Positions 21,965-31,320 of a stretch of DNA of 64,000 nucleotides are shown here, piece after piece (within the stretch, counting starts at the first letter, position 1; every line of letters starts with the position of its first letter). The notes under the pieces were generated by a model. That model was not told where the DNA came from and made no database searches. It saw nothing but the letters and a program-made list of their open reading frames with translations. The position numbers and the translations under genes were made by a program. Origin of the DNA: an uncultured Pelagibacteraceae bacterium (GTDB lineage: Bacteria; Pseudomonadota; Alphaproteobacteria; Pelagibacterales; Pelagibacteraceae); the NCBI GenBank assembly GCA_902589725.1, contig CACITU010000005.1, positions 24,119 through 88,118 of the forward strand. The letters are read 5' to 3'.

Positions 21965-22613
21965 CTGGTAGACCTACTATTGATATTGTTCCTTTTGATA
22001 TTACCTTTCCTTGAACATCTTTTAAAACATCAATTTCCTCTTTATCAAAATTTATAACTTTTGACGAACTTGCTAAAGATCTTTTAAATTTTAAATAACC
22101 AAGAAAATTACCCATTATTTCATACTCAACTGGTATTTTGAAATATAATGCATTTTGCTGGCCATCATTATTCTCATTTTCACTAGAATTTTCAGTGTTT
22201 GAATTTGAAACTGCAACTGGATCTGCTTTTTTTAAATTTACTATTGATAAACCATTAGCTAAAGCAAAATTGCTTATATTTTGATAAAGGTCCTCCACTT
22301 CTTTTTTGCTATGAAAAAGTTTGCTATTTTTTTTGAATTCAGGTTCAAGCTTTTTAATAGTTTTTTTCAAAGTAACAATATTGGTCTTAAATTCTTCTAT
22401 TTTATTTTTATTTTCATTCATGATTAAAATTTGCTCATTTTGAAACTTCACTGTTGGTGAAACAAAAAAATAATAAATTATTAAAAAAATTAAAATTGAA
22501 AGAAAACCTATACCAAACTTGATGAGAAGCTTTTTATTGCTCATCAGATCCATTCCTTTTAGTTTTTCTACTAAATCTTTTACATCTAAATTTTTTAAAC
22601 TTCCTAAATCCAT
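21951..22613 (-). CDS. pilO: PilO-like inner-membrane alignment protein
   Basis: The 220-residue product has a cytoplasmic N-terminus, one membrane helix (about 32-52) and a coiled coil (55-105, rich in Lys/Glu). Its periplasmic ferredoxin-like domain contains YFKIPVEYEIMGNFLGYLKF, the hallmark region of PilO. PilO pairs with PilN to tie the cytoplasmic ring to the secretin. It overlaps pilP by 14 bases and follows the PilM-PilN gene by one base. Confidence 0.85.
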   Translation of the reverse strand: MDLGSLKNLDVKDLVEKLKGMDLMSNKKLLIKFGIGFLSILIFLIIYYFFVSPTVKFQNEQILIMNENKNKIEEFKTNIVTLKKTIKKLEPEFKKNSKLFHSKKEVEDLYQNISNFALANGLSIVNLKKADPVAVSNSNTENSSENENNDGQQNALYFKIPVEYEIMGNFLGYLKFKRSLASSSKVINFDKEEIDVLKDVQGKVISKGTISIVGLPDEYK

Positions 22614-22614
22614 A

Positions 22615-24852
22615 TTAACTTTGTTTTAATTTACAAAGAATTGTAAACCCTTTCTTGTTACTATTGCTATCCTGATTATCAACTTTCATTGCAACCAATG
22701 AGGCTTGATCTATCAAAGATTTTTCATTTAGATTAGAAATAAAATTTAAAATATCTTGATCTGAAAAAGCCATTCCTTCAATTGTTATATTTGATGAGCC
22801 ATCAAAACTCATTTTTGAAAAATTTACTCTTAATGGAACACTTCTAGTAATTTGTGCTAAAGCTTTATAAGAAAGAACTTGGTTTGAGTTTACAAGTTTT
22901 CCAAGCTCCAATGACTTATCCATTTCTCTTTTTTGTTTTATTAATTTTGAAAACTGGCCATTATAATTATCAAATTCCATTTGAATTGAATCAAACTCTG
23001 CTAAAATTTTCTTATTTTTGTTTATTTTTAATACTGATAGTCCTATCAAAGATATATAAATAACTGCTATTGCAATTGCTAAACCTTTAAATGCAAATCC
23101 AGAAAGAAATTTTAACCTTCCCTGTTGTCTAACTGCATCTCTATTAGGTAATAAGTTAATGTTCTTTACGGCTGTTACAAACTTATAATATCCAAATACA
23201 TCTAATTTTCGATAAGCAAGACCAATCACAGCAGCTAAGTTTGATCTATTATCTATATTAGTCTTTTCTGCATTGTAAGATGGTATTGCAACACCTTCTA
23301 AAGGATCAAAAAGAGAAAAACCAACAGTTGGCAAATTTTTTTTAAATGAAGGTATGATTGTATTGATATTTTTTAATGAACTAACAACTTGAATATTATT
23401 AATTTTATTTTCGTGTTTAGCTTCATAATCACCTATCGCCTGTTTAACTTGCATAGAGTATCTTCGAATGACAGCTTCAGATTCGTCGTTAGTTGGCCCA
23501 TCTGTAATGTTGGAAATTAAATCTTTTTCTGGCTGTCTTAAAAAAACATCAGTAATTACAGGTGTGTTGTTGTGAATAATCATCAAATAATTTTCATCAT
23601 CACTAATTTCCAATATTGCTGAATTACTATTTTGATCTATTGATTTAAATTTTGTATTGTCATGAGCATTTTTTAGAGTAAAACACTTCACATCAACAAT
23701 TACAGGATTCAAACCTGCTTTTTTTGCTATTGCAGAATATGCATTTACATCTGAAAGTTTTGAAGCTACAAATAATATTTCCATTGTATTTGTTTTTGAA
23801 TTTCTGTTAATTACTTGATGGAAAACTGAGTAGTCGTTTAAATTATCTGCTAACTGAACTAAATTTTCCCAAAGAGAATCGGTTTCAATTGCTTTTTGAA
23901 GTTCATCGTCACTCATAAGAGGACTTGTAACAACCCTGATAATTGCACTTGTAACCGGTATTGATAATGCAATATTTTTTGAGGTAATTTTTGCATTTGA
24001 CATGGCTAAAGATATTTCTTCAGCAACATAATCTTTACTCTCTAATATATTGTCTTGAACTTTGTCTTTGTCTAACAATCTGTAGGAAAATTTATCTAAA
24101 ATCCACTTTTCGTCTTTATCCTGACTTACTTGACAAACTCTAATTGCATCTTTTGATACATCTAATCCAGCTATTTCTTCACCTGCAACACTTAATTTAG
24201 AAACTCTTGATTTAAAAAAATTATTAAAAAAAGATTTTACTTTGTTTTTTGATTTTTTTTCTTGAGAGCTATCATTAGTGCTCTCTTGTGGATTATCTAT
24301 TTTAGATTTTCCCAATTTGATATTTTTTAATTTATCAAACATTGATAATTTAAATACTTTTTTAGAGCTTAAGTCATCATTTAATTGATTAAATGCGTCT
24401 GAAGACCTATCAAATGCTGATTCTTGATTAATATTACTGCCTTGTAACTGAATATTTTCATTTATCTCTTTTTCTTTAGCCTCTAATTCAATTTTGTTTT
24501 CATTTTGAGCTTCTATTTGAACATCATCAAACCATTTCTCTAAAATTGGGATAGCTTCATCTAAATCTTTAGTCCCAGATGAAGAAATTTTTTGTTTTCC
24601 ATTTATATAAAGTCTACCAACCCAGTTTTTTGACTTTAATTCGCCTTTATATTTGTCTTGTCTGACATAAATATGCAATCTTCCATCTTTTTTATGAATT
24701 ACCTCATTTAAATTTTTATCTTCTTGAATATTATCCTCTTGTTTTTTCAAGTTTGTATCATTTTCAACCTCTAATTTAACTTGTTCATTAGAATCATTAT
24801 TACTTTCAGCTGTATTTGTCTGATTTTCTAATTTTTTATCGTCTTCATTCAT
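22615..24852 (-). CDS. PilM-PilN fusion with an extra N-terminal domain
   Basis: The 745-residue product joins three parts. Residues 1-220 are mostly charged, Asn/Gln/Glu-rich linker with one compact domain at 56-111 (KDGRLHIYVRQ, WVGRLYINGKQK, GTKDLDEAIPILEKWFDDV). Residues about 223-555 are PilM, an actin-like protein (IAGLDVSKDAIRVCQVS, ALSIPVTSAIIRVV). Residues about 556-745 are PilN, with INLLPNRDAVRQQ, a membrane helix near 586-608 and a periplasmic domain. PilM and PilN are normally separate chains that bind each other through the PilN INLLP motif. Confidence 0.88.
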   Translation of the reverse strand: MNEDDKKLENQTNTAESNNDSNEQVKLEVENDTNLKKQEDNIQEDKNLNEVIHKKDGRLHIYVRQDKYKGELKSKNWVGRLYINGKQKISSSGTKDLDEAIPILEKWFDDVQIEAQNENKIELEAKEKEINENIQLQGSNINQESAFDRSSDAFNQLNDDLSSKKVFKLSMFDKLKNIKLGKSKIDNPQESTNDSSQEKKSKNKVKSFFNNFFKSRVSKLSVAGEEIAGLDVSKDAIRVCQVSQDKDEKWILDKFSYRLLDKDKVQDNILESKDYVAEEISLAMSNAKITSKNIALSIPVTSAIIRVVTSPLMSDDELQKAIETDSLWENLVQLADNLNDYSVFHQVINRNSKTNTMEILFVASKLSDVNAYSAIAKKAGLNPVIVDVKCFTLKNAHDNTKFKSIDQNSNSAILEISDDENYLMIIHNNTPVITDVFLRQPEKDLISNITDGPTNDESEAVIRRYSMQVKQAIGDYEAKHENKINNIQVVSSLKNINTIIPSFKKNLPTVGFSLFDPLEGVAIPSYNAEKTNIDNRSNLAAVIGLAYRKLDVFGYYKFVTAVKNINLLPNRDAVRQQGRLKFLSGFAFKGLAIAIAVIYISLIGLSVLKINKNKKILAEFDSIQMEFDNYNGQFSKLIKQKREMDKSLELGKLVNSNQVLSYKALAQITRSVPLRVNFSKMSFDGSSNITIEGMAFSDQDILNFISNLNEKSLIDQASLVAMKVDNQDSNSNKKGFTILCKLKQS

Positions 24853-24876
24853 AGAAAGTTTTAAATAATTTATTTT

Positions 24877-24906
24877 AATTTACTTGATTTGGATAAGATA
24901 TGTCAA
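24877..24906 (-). promoter_or_regulatory. Promoter of the pilus assembly operon
   Basis: On the minus strand a perfect TTGACA (24906-24901) and TAAATT (24882-24877) are 18 bases apart, with a start expected near 24870, about 18 bases before the pilM-pilN ATG. The first box of the repeat array begins five bases upstream of the -35 element, the usual place for an activator site. Confidence 0.55.
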
Positions 24907-24910
24907 TATA

Positions 24911-25146
24911 TTTGTGTTAGAGTTAATTATTTTGTGTTAGACTACTAATCAATTGTAATTTTTTTCTTAAATTAACAAAAAAGCATGTAAAATAGTGTAT
25001 TTTAAATATATTGGATATTTTTAATATTTTTGTGTTAGAGTAATTGAGCTTTGTGTTAGAGTTTTGAGAAACAATTAGTAAAAATTTAATATAAAAAAAA
25101 AGCTTAATTTTATTGGTTTTTTAAAAATATTATTTTTGTGTTAGAG
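24911..25146 (-). repeat. Five copies of a 12-base box upstream of the pilus assembly operon
   Basis: The 304-base gap between the PilY1-like gene and pilM-pilN holds five direct copies of CTCTAACACAAA (minus strand). Their + strand positions are 24911-24922, 24931-24942 (one end base differs), 25029-25040, 25050-25061 and 25135-25146. Starts within the two pairs are 20 and 21 bases apart, two helical turns. All face the same way and stop just before the -35 element. No gene or stable hairpin is visible in this gap. This looks like an operator array for an unknown activator. Confidence 0.75.
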
Positions 25147-25156
25147 TTTAACCAAT

Positions 25157-28100
25157 TTAATAATTTTCAATCCATTTTTCAAGTTGGATTTCTGTTCCTG
25201 TATCTTTTGCCTCAGATTTTCCTGTAACTAAATTATCTTTTGAAGTAAATCCACTAATATTCTTATTAGCCTCTCCAGATATTCCAACGTATAAATTATC
25301 TCCTTGTTTTACAACTTTTGATAGAACTCCTTTACCAATATTTACATTTAATAATGATTTTCCACATTTTGAATCGTAAGCTGTTAATATTGCTTTTCCC
25401 GTATTACACACATTTGTGCTCGTTGTAGGTTCATAAATAGGGAAATAAACTCTATCTTTGTCTACTGTTGGTTCAGCAGTTAATTTTTGAAAGTTTTTTA
25501 AGTTCACATACCAACCAAGATCACTATTGCTAGGACAAGTTGGTGTTGTTTTACATTTTGAAATATCTCCTGGTGTTCCAACATCAACATAATTCGGAAA
25601 ATCTTTATCTTTAATGCCATAAACTCTATTTTGAACTTGATTTGATTGTTCATAAAGTTTTTGTGTGTTTCCTGTTCCAAAATATAACCAAAGATTGTTA
25701 TCATTATTAATTGTTACTTCTGGTCGTGTAAAAATGTATCTTCCATTATCTGACGTTGATTGAGAATTAAATAATGTCGTTGAAGAAATTTTTGAAATTA
25801 CATTATTTGTTAAAGAAAAATTTTCAGTTAAATTAATTTTAGTTATTTTTCCCTCGAGATCAGAAGCATAAATTATTGCCCCATCATAATTTGCTTTAGC
25901 AGTACTATCTGCTGTTATTACACTAAGGTCAGCAGGTAAAGCATTTATAATATCTGTTTTATTAACCTTGCTTGCAATAATTGTTACATTGCTAGGAGCT
26001 CTTTCAAAATTTAATTTAAGATTGGACATTGTATTTCCATTCAATGTTCCTGTTACAGTATATTTAATATCTCCAGCACCACTAACTCTAATCTTGCAAC
26101 AATTAACATCATAAGAATTTAATCCATACTGGCCTAAACTAAACTCAGTCTTAGTATTTCCATTAGGTATTCCAAAAACATAATTATGCATAACATTTAC
26201 TTGGTCTGATATATTTATTTCTTTTAATAATTTTCCCTCATTTTCAATATCCATAACATAAACTGCAGAACCTATATCAGGATTTACTGAAGCATTGTAA
26301 CCAGCACCAAACACAGCTACCCATTTATCATTTCCACTAACTTTAATTCTAATAATTCTTGGTGTTGACCAAGTCTCACCTAATTTACTATAATTTAAGT
26401 CAGCAGCTATACTTCCAGATCCATAACTATAAATATTTTTAGCACCTGTAGAGTCCCAGTGGCTTATTTCTCTATTTGATGGATCATTTTGAATTGCAAA
26501 TAAATGTTTAGGATTATTAACATCAGTTATGTCAATAGAATAAATTGCATTTCCACCTGCCCCTATTCCACCAATTAAAATGGTTCGCCATCTTGGATTA
26601 CTAGCTCCATCATTTGGAGTATCATCAAAGTAAATATCTTTAACGACCGGAGATCCATCAATACCATATATTGCATTAGTAACATTTGCTGTTGATGAAG
26701 GTATTCTTTCTAAATTTCCAAGAATTACAGGAGGTATGTATCCCCACAATTCTTCACCATCAGATGCTCGAAAAGCGTGCAAAATACCATTATTAGCACC
26801 TGCTAAAACAACCTCGGTTCTATTACTGCAAACTCCACCACAACTTGAGCCATTTTGAAAATTATTATAATTCTTTTGAGTTCTGTAATATGCATCGGTT
26901 TTATTAAAATTAGCATTTCCAGTATCTGATGTTGGTGCCTCAGGTGCTCCTACTACTACCAATTCTGAATGATAAATATCTGCAAGTTTATGCATACTCT
27001 CTGTTTTATTTCCATCTCCATCTTGATCGTAAGTATCAACCCCTCTGATAAAATTTATTAAATTATCTACTTCGGTATTTGTAGGTGACTGGCTAGGAAA
27101 CATTAAAGCTTTTAATTCATCTCTATTAGATGTTGTAAAATTATTAAAGCCAGTAGAACTTATTCCAGAGGTCCAAATTTTTCTTGATGATGCAGATTTA
27201 TTATTTAGTTTATCTCCAGCATCCCATTGTTCTGCACCAAATGTTCCATTTGTATTAAGTTTATATTTCTTAAGTCTGCCCTTCCATTGTTTATTTTTTT
27301 CGTATTCAAATGTTGCTTGATAAATAAAATTACCTCTAGTCACATCAGACATTACAGCGGGTGTTGTAAATGTAAGTCTTCCTGAAATAGCCTGCTTAAT
27401 CGCATCAGTAAGTTTAGCTAGTAGATCAGTCTCATTCTCTGCATACAATGGCGCTTTAGTCCCTCCTTTTTCTGCTAAAGTTTTGTAATTATTATTTGCT
27501 CCACCTAAAGCAAACCCTACTGCAAAAGTTTTTACGTTATCTGATTTATTTAGTATATTTGCTATTTGAAGAACTGAGCTATGGCTACGCCAATATCCGT
27601 CACTAATAACTATTAAAAAATTTTGAGAACATGTTTTGTCCCAATTTGCTACTTGACCACTCCTAAAATAATCTCTTGCTCTATTTAGAGCATTATTTAA
27701 ATTAGTTCCTCCACTTGCATAAATACCATCAACATTTGTATAAATCTCTTTTGCTCCAGTATCGCTAATTTTAACTCTTATTCTTGTTCTACTTGAATAA
27801 GTGCTTCCCCATTCCATTAAACCAAAATTTGCTCCAGATGTTAAATCTGTATTTGATACAATTTTTTTAATTACTTTTTTTGCAGCCTCTAATCTTGTTC
27901 TTGATCCTCCAACTGATAGGGTTTCTGATCCGCTGGTATTATATTTTCTAACTGTAAAATTGTAATAATCGGTTACATAAATATTATCACTTGAGTCTAT
28001 TTCAATTCCGTAAGGATATCTAAACCCTCCAGATGTTGACCATGATCCTACTAATTTACTTTCACTACAAGTATCTGGATTAATTTTATATACAGCGTGT

Positions 28101-28906
28101 TGAGATACTGAAGTATAATAAACATTGCCTGCACTATCCCATGCAGTATCCGTGGGTCTATTTGCATTGCAATTTCTTACTCTATTATTCGCATATGGAC
28201 TGTTTTGAGCGACTAATTGGTGTCCTGATCTATAGGCTATTCTAACTTGATTTTTACTATAATTTGCATAAGCAATTCTTGTTCCTGATCTATTCCAGCT
28301 CATACCCCATATAAAACTATTTCCTGCTCCTTCGTTGTTGTAGGCGTTTCTTCCTGGATTAGGGTACATGCTAGATTTGTAATGACTTGCAATCATTTCT
28401 ACACTTCTTGGTCCTCCACTTGCCCAAGCCCATCCTCCACCGACCGCCATAGCAGTCGGATAAGATCTTAAGAGCGAATTATGTCTTGTAGTTCTGCAAG
28501 CACCATCTAATGATAGGGTAACAAACCTACTATTGTTTGTATCTGAAATATAAATCAGATCTCCATCAATATCGAATTGTCTTGCATTTCTCCATTGAGA
28601 ACAATTACTCCCGTAACCACCAAAAGATTTTAAATATTTACCTGTGCTATCAAATTTTTTTATTCTATTATTCCAATATTCAAGAACATAAATATTTCCA
28701 AACCTATCCACATTTACATCTACTGGATAATGAATTTGAACAGCACCTGCTAATCTTGCAGACATACTGCCTGAATTATCAAGCATAATTAAAATGTTTG
28801 CTGGTATGTCAGATGTACCTGTTCCGGGTGGAGGATTTTTACCTTTCACCTCAGTAAAAAATAAAGATAAAAATAAACTAAATATTATTGTTGAGAGTCT
28901 AACCAT
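25157..28906 (-). CDS. pilY1: PilY1-like pilus tip adhesin with a propeller inserted in its vWA domain
   Basis: The 1249-residue secreted protein has a signal peptide (about 1-22). The vWA domain begins ANILIMLDNSGSMS (MIDAS, 36-49), is interrupted at about 55-335 by NHL-type repeats (GNIYVLEYWNNRIKKFD, GNVYYTSVSQHAVYKI, NIYVTDYYNFTVRKYN), then resumes at 338 with MIDAS residues T401 and D436. An EF-hand-like loop DQDGDGNKTE lies at 627-636. The PilY1 beta-propeller starts near 697 (AGANNGILHAFRASDGEELW). PilY1 proteins sit at the pilus tip, prime assembly and mediate adhesion. It overlaps the upstream gene by 22 bases. Confidence 0.88.
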   Translation of the reverse strand: MVRLSTIIFSLFLSLFFTEVKGKNPPPGTGTSDIPANILIMLDNSGSMSARLAGAVQIHYPVDVNVDRFGNIYVLEYWNNRIKKFDSTGKYLKSFGGYGSNCSQWRNARQFDIDGDLIYISDTNNSRFVTLSLDGACRTTRHNSLLRSYPTAMAVGGGWAWASGGPRSVEMIASHYKSSMYPNPGRNAYNNEGAGNSFIWGMSWNRSGTRIAYANYSKNQVRIAYRSGHQLVAQNSPYANNRVRNCNANRPTDTAWDSAGNVYYTSVSQHAVYKINPDTCSESKLVGSWSTSGGFRYPYGIEIDSSDNIYVTDYYNFTVRKYNTSGSETLSVGGSRTRLEAAKKVIKKIVSNTDLTSGANFGLMEWGSTYSSRTRIRVKISDTGAKEIYTNVDGIYASGGTNLNNALNRARDYFRSGQVANWDKTCSQNFLIVISDGYWRSHSSVLQIANILNKSDNVKTFAVGFALGGANNNYKTLAEKGGTKAPLYAENETDLLAKLTDAIKQAISGRLTFTTPAVMSDVTRGNFIYQATFEYEKNKQWKGRLKKYKLNTNGTFGAEQWDAGDKLNNKSASSRKIWTSGISSTGFNNFTTSNRDELKALMFPSQSPTNTEVDNLINFIRGVDTYDQDGDGNKTESMHKLADIYHSELVVVGAPEAPTSDTGNANFNKTDAYYRTQKNYNNFQNGSSCGGVCSNRTEVVLAGANNGILHAFRASDGEELWGYIPPVILGNLERIPSSTANVTNAIYGIDGSPVVKDIYFDDTPNDGASNPRWRTILIGGIGAGGNAIYSIDITDVNNPKHLFAIQNDPSNREISHWDSTGAKNIYSYGSGSIAADLNYSKLGETWSTPRIIRIKVSGNDKWVAVFGAGYNASVNPDIGSAVYVMDIENEGKLLKEINISDQVNVMHNYVFGIPNGNTKTEFSLGQYGLNSYDVNCCKIRVSGAGDIKYTVTGTLNGNTMSNLKLNFERAPSNVTIIASKVNKTDIINALPADLSVITADSTAKANYDGAIIYASDLEGKITKINLTENFSLTNNVISKISSTTLFNSQSTSDNGRYIFTRPEVTINNDNNLWLYFGTGNTQKLYEQSNQVQNRVYGIKDKDFPNYVDVGTPGDISKCKTTPTCPSNSDLGWYVNLKNFQKLTAEPTVDKDRVYFPIYEPTTSTNVCNTGKAILTAYDSKCGKSLLNVNIGKGVLSKVVKQGDNLYVGISGEANKNISGFTSKDNLVTGKSEAKDTGTEIQLEKWIENY

Positions 28907-29415
28907 TCTCCTACTTTTTCATTATAATTTTCTATTGTTGACAAATATAATTTATTTGTAATTTCAAGAATTTCGACATGACCATCATGTATGTCTGTAA
29001 CCATGTATTCAATTACTTCAATATTTTTATCCCAAATGTTATTTCCTCTCCATCTTGTTTTAGGCATTCCTTCTGGAAGATTAAATTTTCCGTATTTCTT
29101 CATAGCAAAATCCATTAAATTTCTATCTTCCATTAACGGACGATATAATTGAATTCTAGAAAGTTTATTATCTACATATAAATAAATTAATTTAGTTCCC
29201 CATAGTTTTTTACTTGTCTCACAAACATCTTCGATTGGTATAATTAAATTTTCACCACCAAATCTATCTGGCAAAAGTAATGGTGCTAGAGATGCACTAT
29301 TTAATTTGACTTTTTCTTTTGGATCTCCAAAGTTAGCAATTTTAAAATTACATGCCTCTGCAATAGATCCTAAAATAAAATAAATTATGAATATTTTTAA
29401 TAAATTTTTTTTCAT
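28885..29415 (-). CDS. Secreted protein of unknown function between pilX and pilY1
   Basis: Not recognised. The 176-residue product has a clear signal peptide (MKKNLLKIFIIYFILGSIAEA, cleavage before Cys). The mature part is soluble and mixed alpha/beta, with LIYLYVDNKLSRIQLYRP, MPKTRWRGNNIWD and HDGHVEILEITNK. It overlaps pilX by 4 bases and the PilY1-like gene by 22, so it is translated with them. A role in tip complex assembly or export is suggested by context alone. Confidence 0.7.
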   Translation of the reverse strand: MKKNLLKIFIIYFILGSIAEACNFKIANFGDPKEKVKLNSASLAPLLLPDRFGGENLIIPIEDVCETSKKLWGTKLIYLYVDNKLSRIQLYRPLMEDRNLMDFAMKKYGKFNLPEGMPKTRWRGNNIWDKNIEVIEYMVTDIHDGHVEILEITNKLYLSTIENYNEKVGEWLDSQQ

Positions 29416-29972
29416 TGAGAAGATATTGTAACTGTAGCTTCAAGAGAAACTATTTTGTTTTTATTATTTTTACATAAAATTTTTCGAGCATCACAACCAC
29501 AAGAATAAATAGTATAATATGTTTTATTTGTGCCTGGCTTTTTTATTGCAGAAGAGCTATTGCCATTTTTATCTGGTGCATAAGCTATAAAGTACTCAAA
29601 ACTAAAATTTTTAAGTCTACTTGTCTCTCCTGCCTCTGTACCTGAAATCATTTCACTCATCGTTTTTCTATTTGTTGTAAATCCTTTATTGCCATTAAAA
29701 TTCGGCAGAAAATCAGGAGTACACCAAATTAAATTTTTATTAAGATTTACTTGTGGACCTTGATTGAATGTGCTTATGTTACTTCTCATCCATCTTTTTG
29801 CATGGGCAATTCCACTTTCTGCTGCATAAAAAGTCTGTTGAGATTTATCTTTTTCGTCGTTATCTCGAACTTCTGATGTTGTAATACCAACTAAAGTAGC
29901 TCCCATCAGAGTCATTACTACTAAAAGTAAAAGAGAAATGGGTAATGCAAAACCTTTTTGTTTGTAATTCAT
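29412..29972 (-). CDS. pilX: PilX-like minor pilin
   Basis: The 186-residue protein has leader MNYKQKG before FALPISLLLLVVMTLMGATL, then TTSEVRDNDEKDKSQQTFYAAESGIAHA. This is the PilX/GspK-type N-terminus, including the lack of Glu at +5 and the AAESG motif. The C-terminal part has a cysteine trio (YSCGCDARKILC). PilX with PilV, PilW, FimT and PilY1 forms the priming complex at the pilus tip. It overlaps pilW by 4 bases. Confidence 0.88.
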   Translation of the reverse strand: MNYKQKGFALPISLLLLVVMTLMGATLVGITTSEVRDNDEKDKSQQTFYAAESGIAHAKRWMRSNISTFNQGPQVNLNKNLIWCTPDFLPNFNGNKGFTTNRKTMSEMISGTEAGETSRLKNFSFEYFIAYAPDKNGNSSSAIKKPGTNKTYYTIYSCGCDARKILCKNNKNKIVSLEATVTISSQ

Positions 29973-30856
29973 TTATTGTATCCCGATCCAACTGATATGC
30001 TTTGTCCAGATGAAGCAACAGCAACTTGCGGTATAGCCAAATTTCTAGTGTGCACACTTACAAAATAAGTCTCACGATGATATTTGTCAGGATTTGATAT
30101 TGTAATATTACTTCCGTAAGGAATTTCACCATTTCTAATCACTAATCTTCTTGCTTTAGGATAGACCTCTTTTGGAGATCTCACAGTTAAATAAATTTCG
30201 ACAGTATGTACCTTTTTCATATTTTTTTTACTTTCAGATTGTCCACCTTTTGTATTTTCTAGATTACTGCATGAAGTACAAACAGGAAACACAACATTAC
30301 CCTCTATATCCTTAGGTATAACCTGAAAATCCTCTACATATGGAATTAAAAGCTCTTCATCTGCGACCATATTATAGGTTCTTGTCCATTGAGGACAACC
30401 TCTGGAAGGATCGTGCCCTATTGGATTTATTACAACATCTCTTATTAAATAAAAATCATTACTATCTTGGTATTTTTTTAACTCGTATTTTACTCTTTTT
30501 TGATCTTTAGCTGAGATTGAATAATAAAGATGTAAAGCATCTGCTTGTTTATGTTTTCCAGCTCTTTGATTTCTAATATCACCATGTGTAATTCCTATCA
30601 AATCAATTTGAGCATTATTTAATTTTGAACAATTGGCACTTTCAAAATCAACATGATAATAACCAGTGTTACGTAAATCAGCAGTAATAAGGGAAAGCGC
30701 TTCTCTTGCAGATTTATTAACAGTTACTTTTTGAGAAACAGATGCGTATGATTTATTATAATAGTTATAAGCTGAAAATGCTGCAACAATCGAAATTAAT
30801 CCTATTACCATTGCAACTAAAGTTTCTGTTAAAGTAAATCCAGATGTTTTTTTCAT
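29969..30856 (-). CDS. pilW: PilW-like minor pilin
   Basis: The 295-residue protein has leader MKKTSG before FTLTETLVAMVIGL with Glu at +5, then the long helix and SAREALSLITADLRNTGYYH, which marks the PilW family. Cysteines at ANCSK, RGCPQW and VCTSCS suggest disulfides. It shares one base with pilV and overlaps pilX by four. Confidence 0.88.
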   Translation of the reverse strand: MKKTSGFTLTETLVAMVIGLISIVAAFSAYNYYNKSYASVSQKVTVNKSAREALSLITADLRNTGYYHVDFESANCSKLNNAQIDLIGITHGDIRNQRAGKHKQADALHLYYSISAKDQKRVKYELKKYQDSNDFYLIRDVVINPIGHDPSRGCPQWTRTYNMVADEELLIPYVEDFQVIPKDIEGNVVFPVCTSCSNLENTKGGQSESKKNMKKVHTVEIYLTVRSPKEVYPKARRLVIRNGEIPYGSNITISNPDKYHRETYFVSVHTRNLAIPQVAVASSGQSISVGSGYNK

Positions 30857-31320
30857 TATTTAATTAAAACTCCTAAATATTTTTTTCTTTTACCTTTTCC
30901 TGTTTTAAATTTTAGTCTTCCAGCACCATCTTTAAAAAAAGTTTGTTTTGAATCACCGGTATAACACTTTGGTTTTTTATCTTTATAACCAGAGCCCGTA
31001 TCATATTTTATATAATTTTTTTCATTAAGTTTATTTCTCCATTTATCTTTATTTTTTTTATGCAGTTCTGATCCTCCTTGATTGCTGTAATAACAGTTAC
31101 TTTCATTAAATCCGCCATATGAAGATCTATTGTTGTAATCACCCAACATATCCTCAACAACCATTTCAGATAAAAAATTAATTTTGTTTTTTTCTATAGT
31201 CCTATCCGCAACATTAATTGAAAAGGATGAAAGCTGGAGCATTGCTACAAAACCTATGCCGATAATGACTAAACAAACTAAAGACTCTAAAATTGAAATT
31301 CCTTTTATATTTTTATCCAT
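30856..31320 (-). CDS. pilV: PilV-like minor pilin
   Basis: The 154-residue product begins MDKNIKG, cleaved before ISILESLVCLVIIGIGFVAM, the PilV/GspI pattern with Glu at +5. The ATG at 31320 is preferred; a TTG one codon earlier is also in frame. The C-terminal half is Lys/Gly-rich (basic), unusual among the island's pilins. It overlaps the fimT-like gene by 8 bases. Confidence 0.82.
   Translation of the reverse strand: MDKNIKGISILESLVCLVIIGIGFVAMLQLSSFSINVADRTIEKNKINFLSEMVVEDMLGDYNNRSSYGGFNESNCYYSNQGGSELHKKNKDKWRNKLNEKNYIKYDTGSGYKDKKPKCYTGDSKQTFFKDGAGRLKFKTGKGKRKKYLGVLIK

Noticed and set aside
24853-25156. The repeat-bearing gap as a CRISPR array
   Set aside because: The repeats are only 12 bases, spacing is irregular (20, 98, 21, 85 bases between starts) and no cas genes are present.
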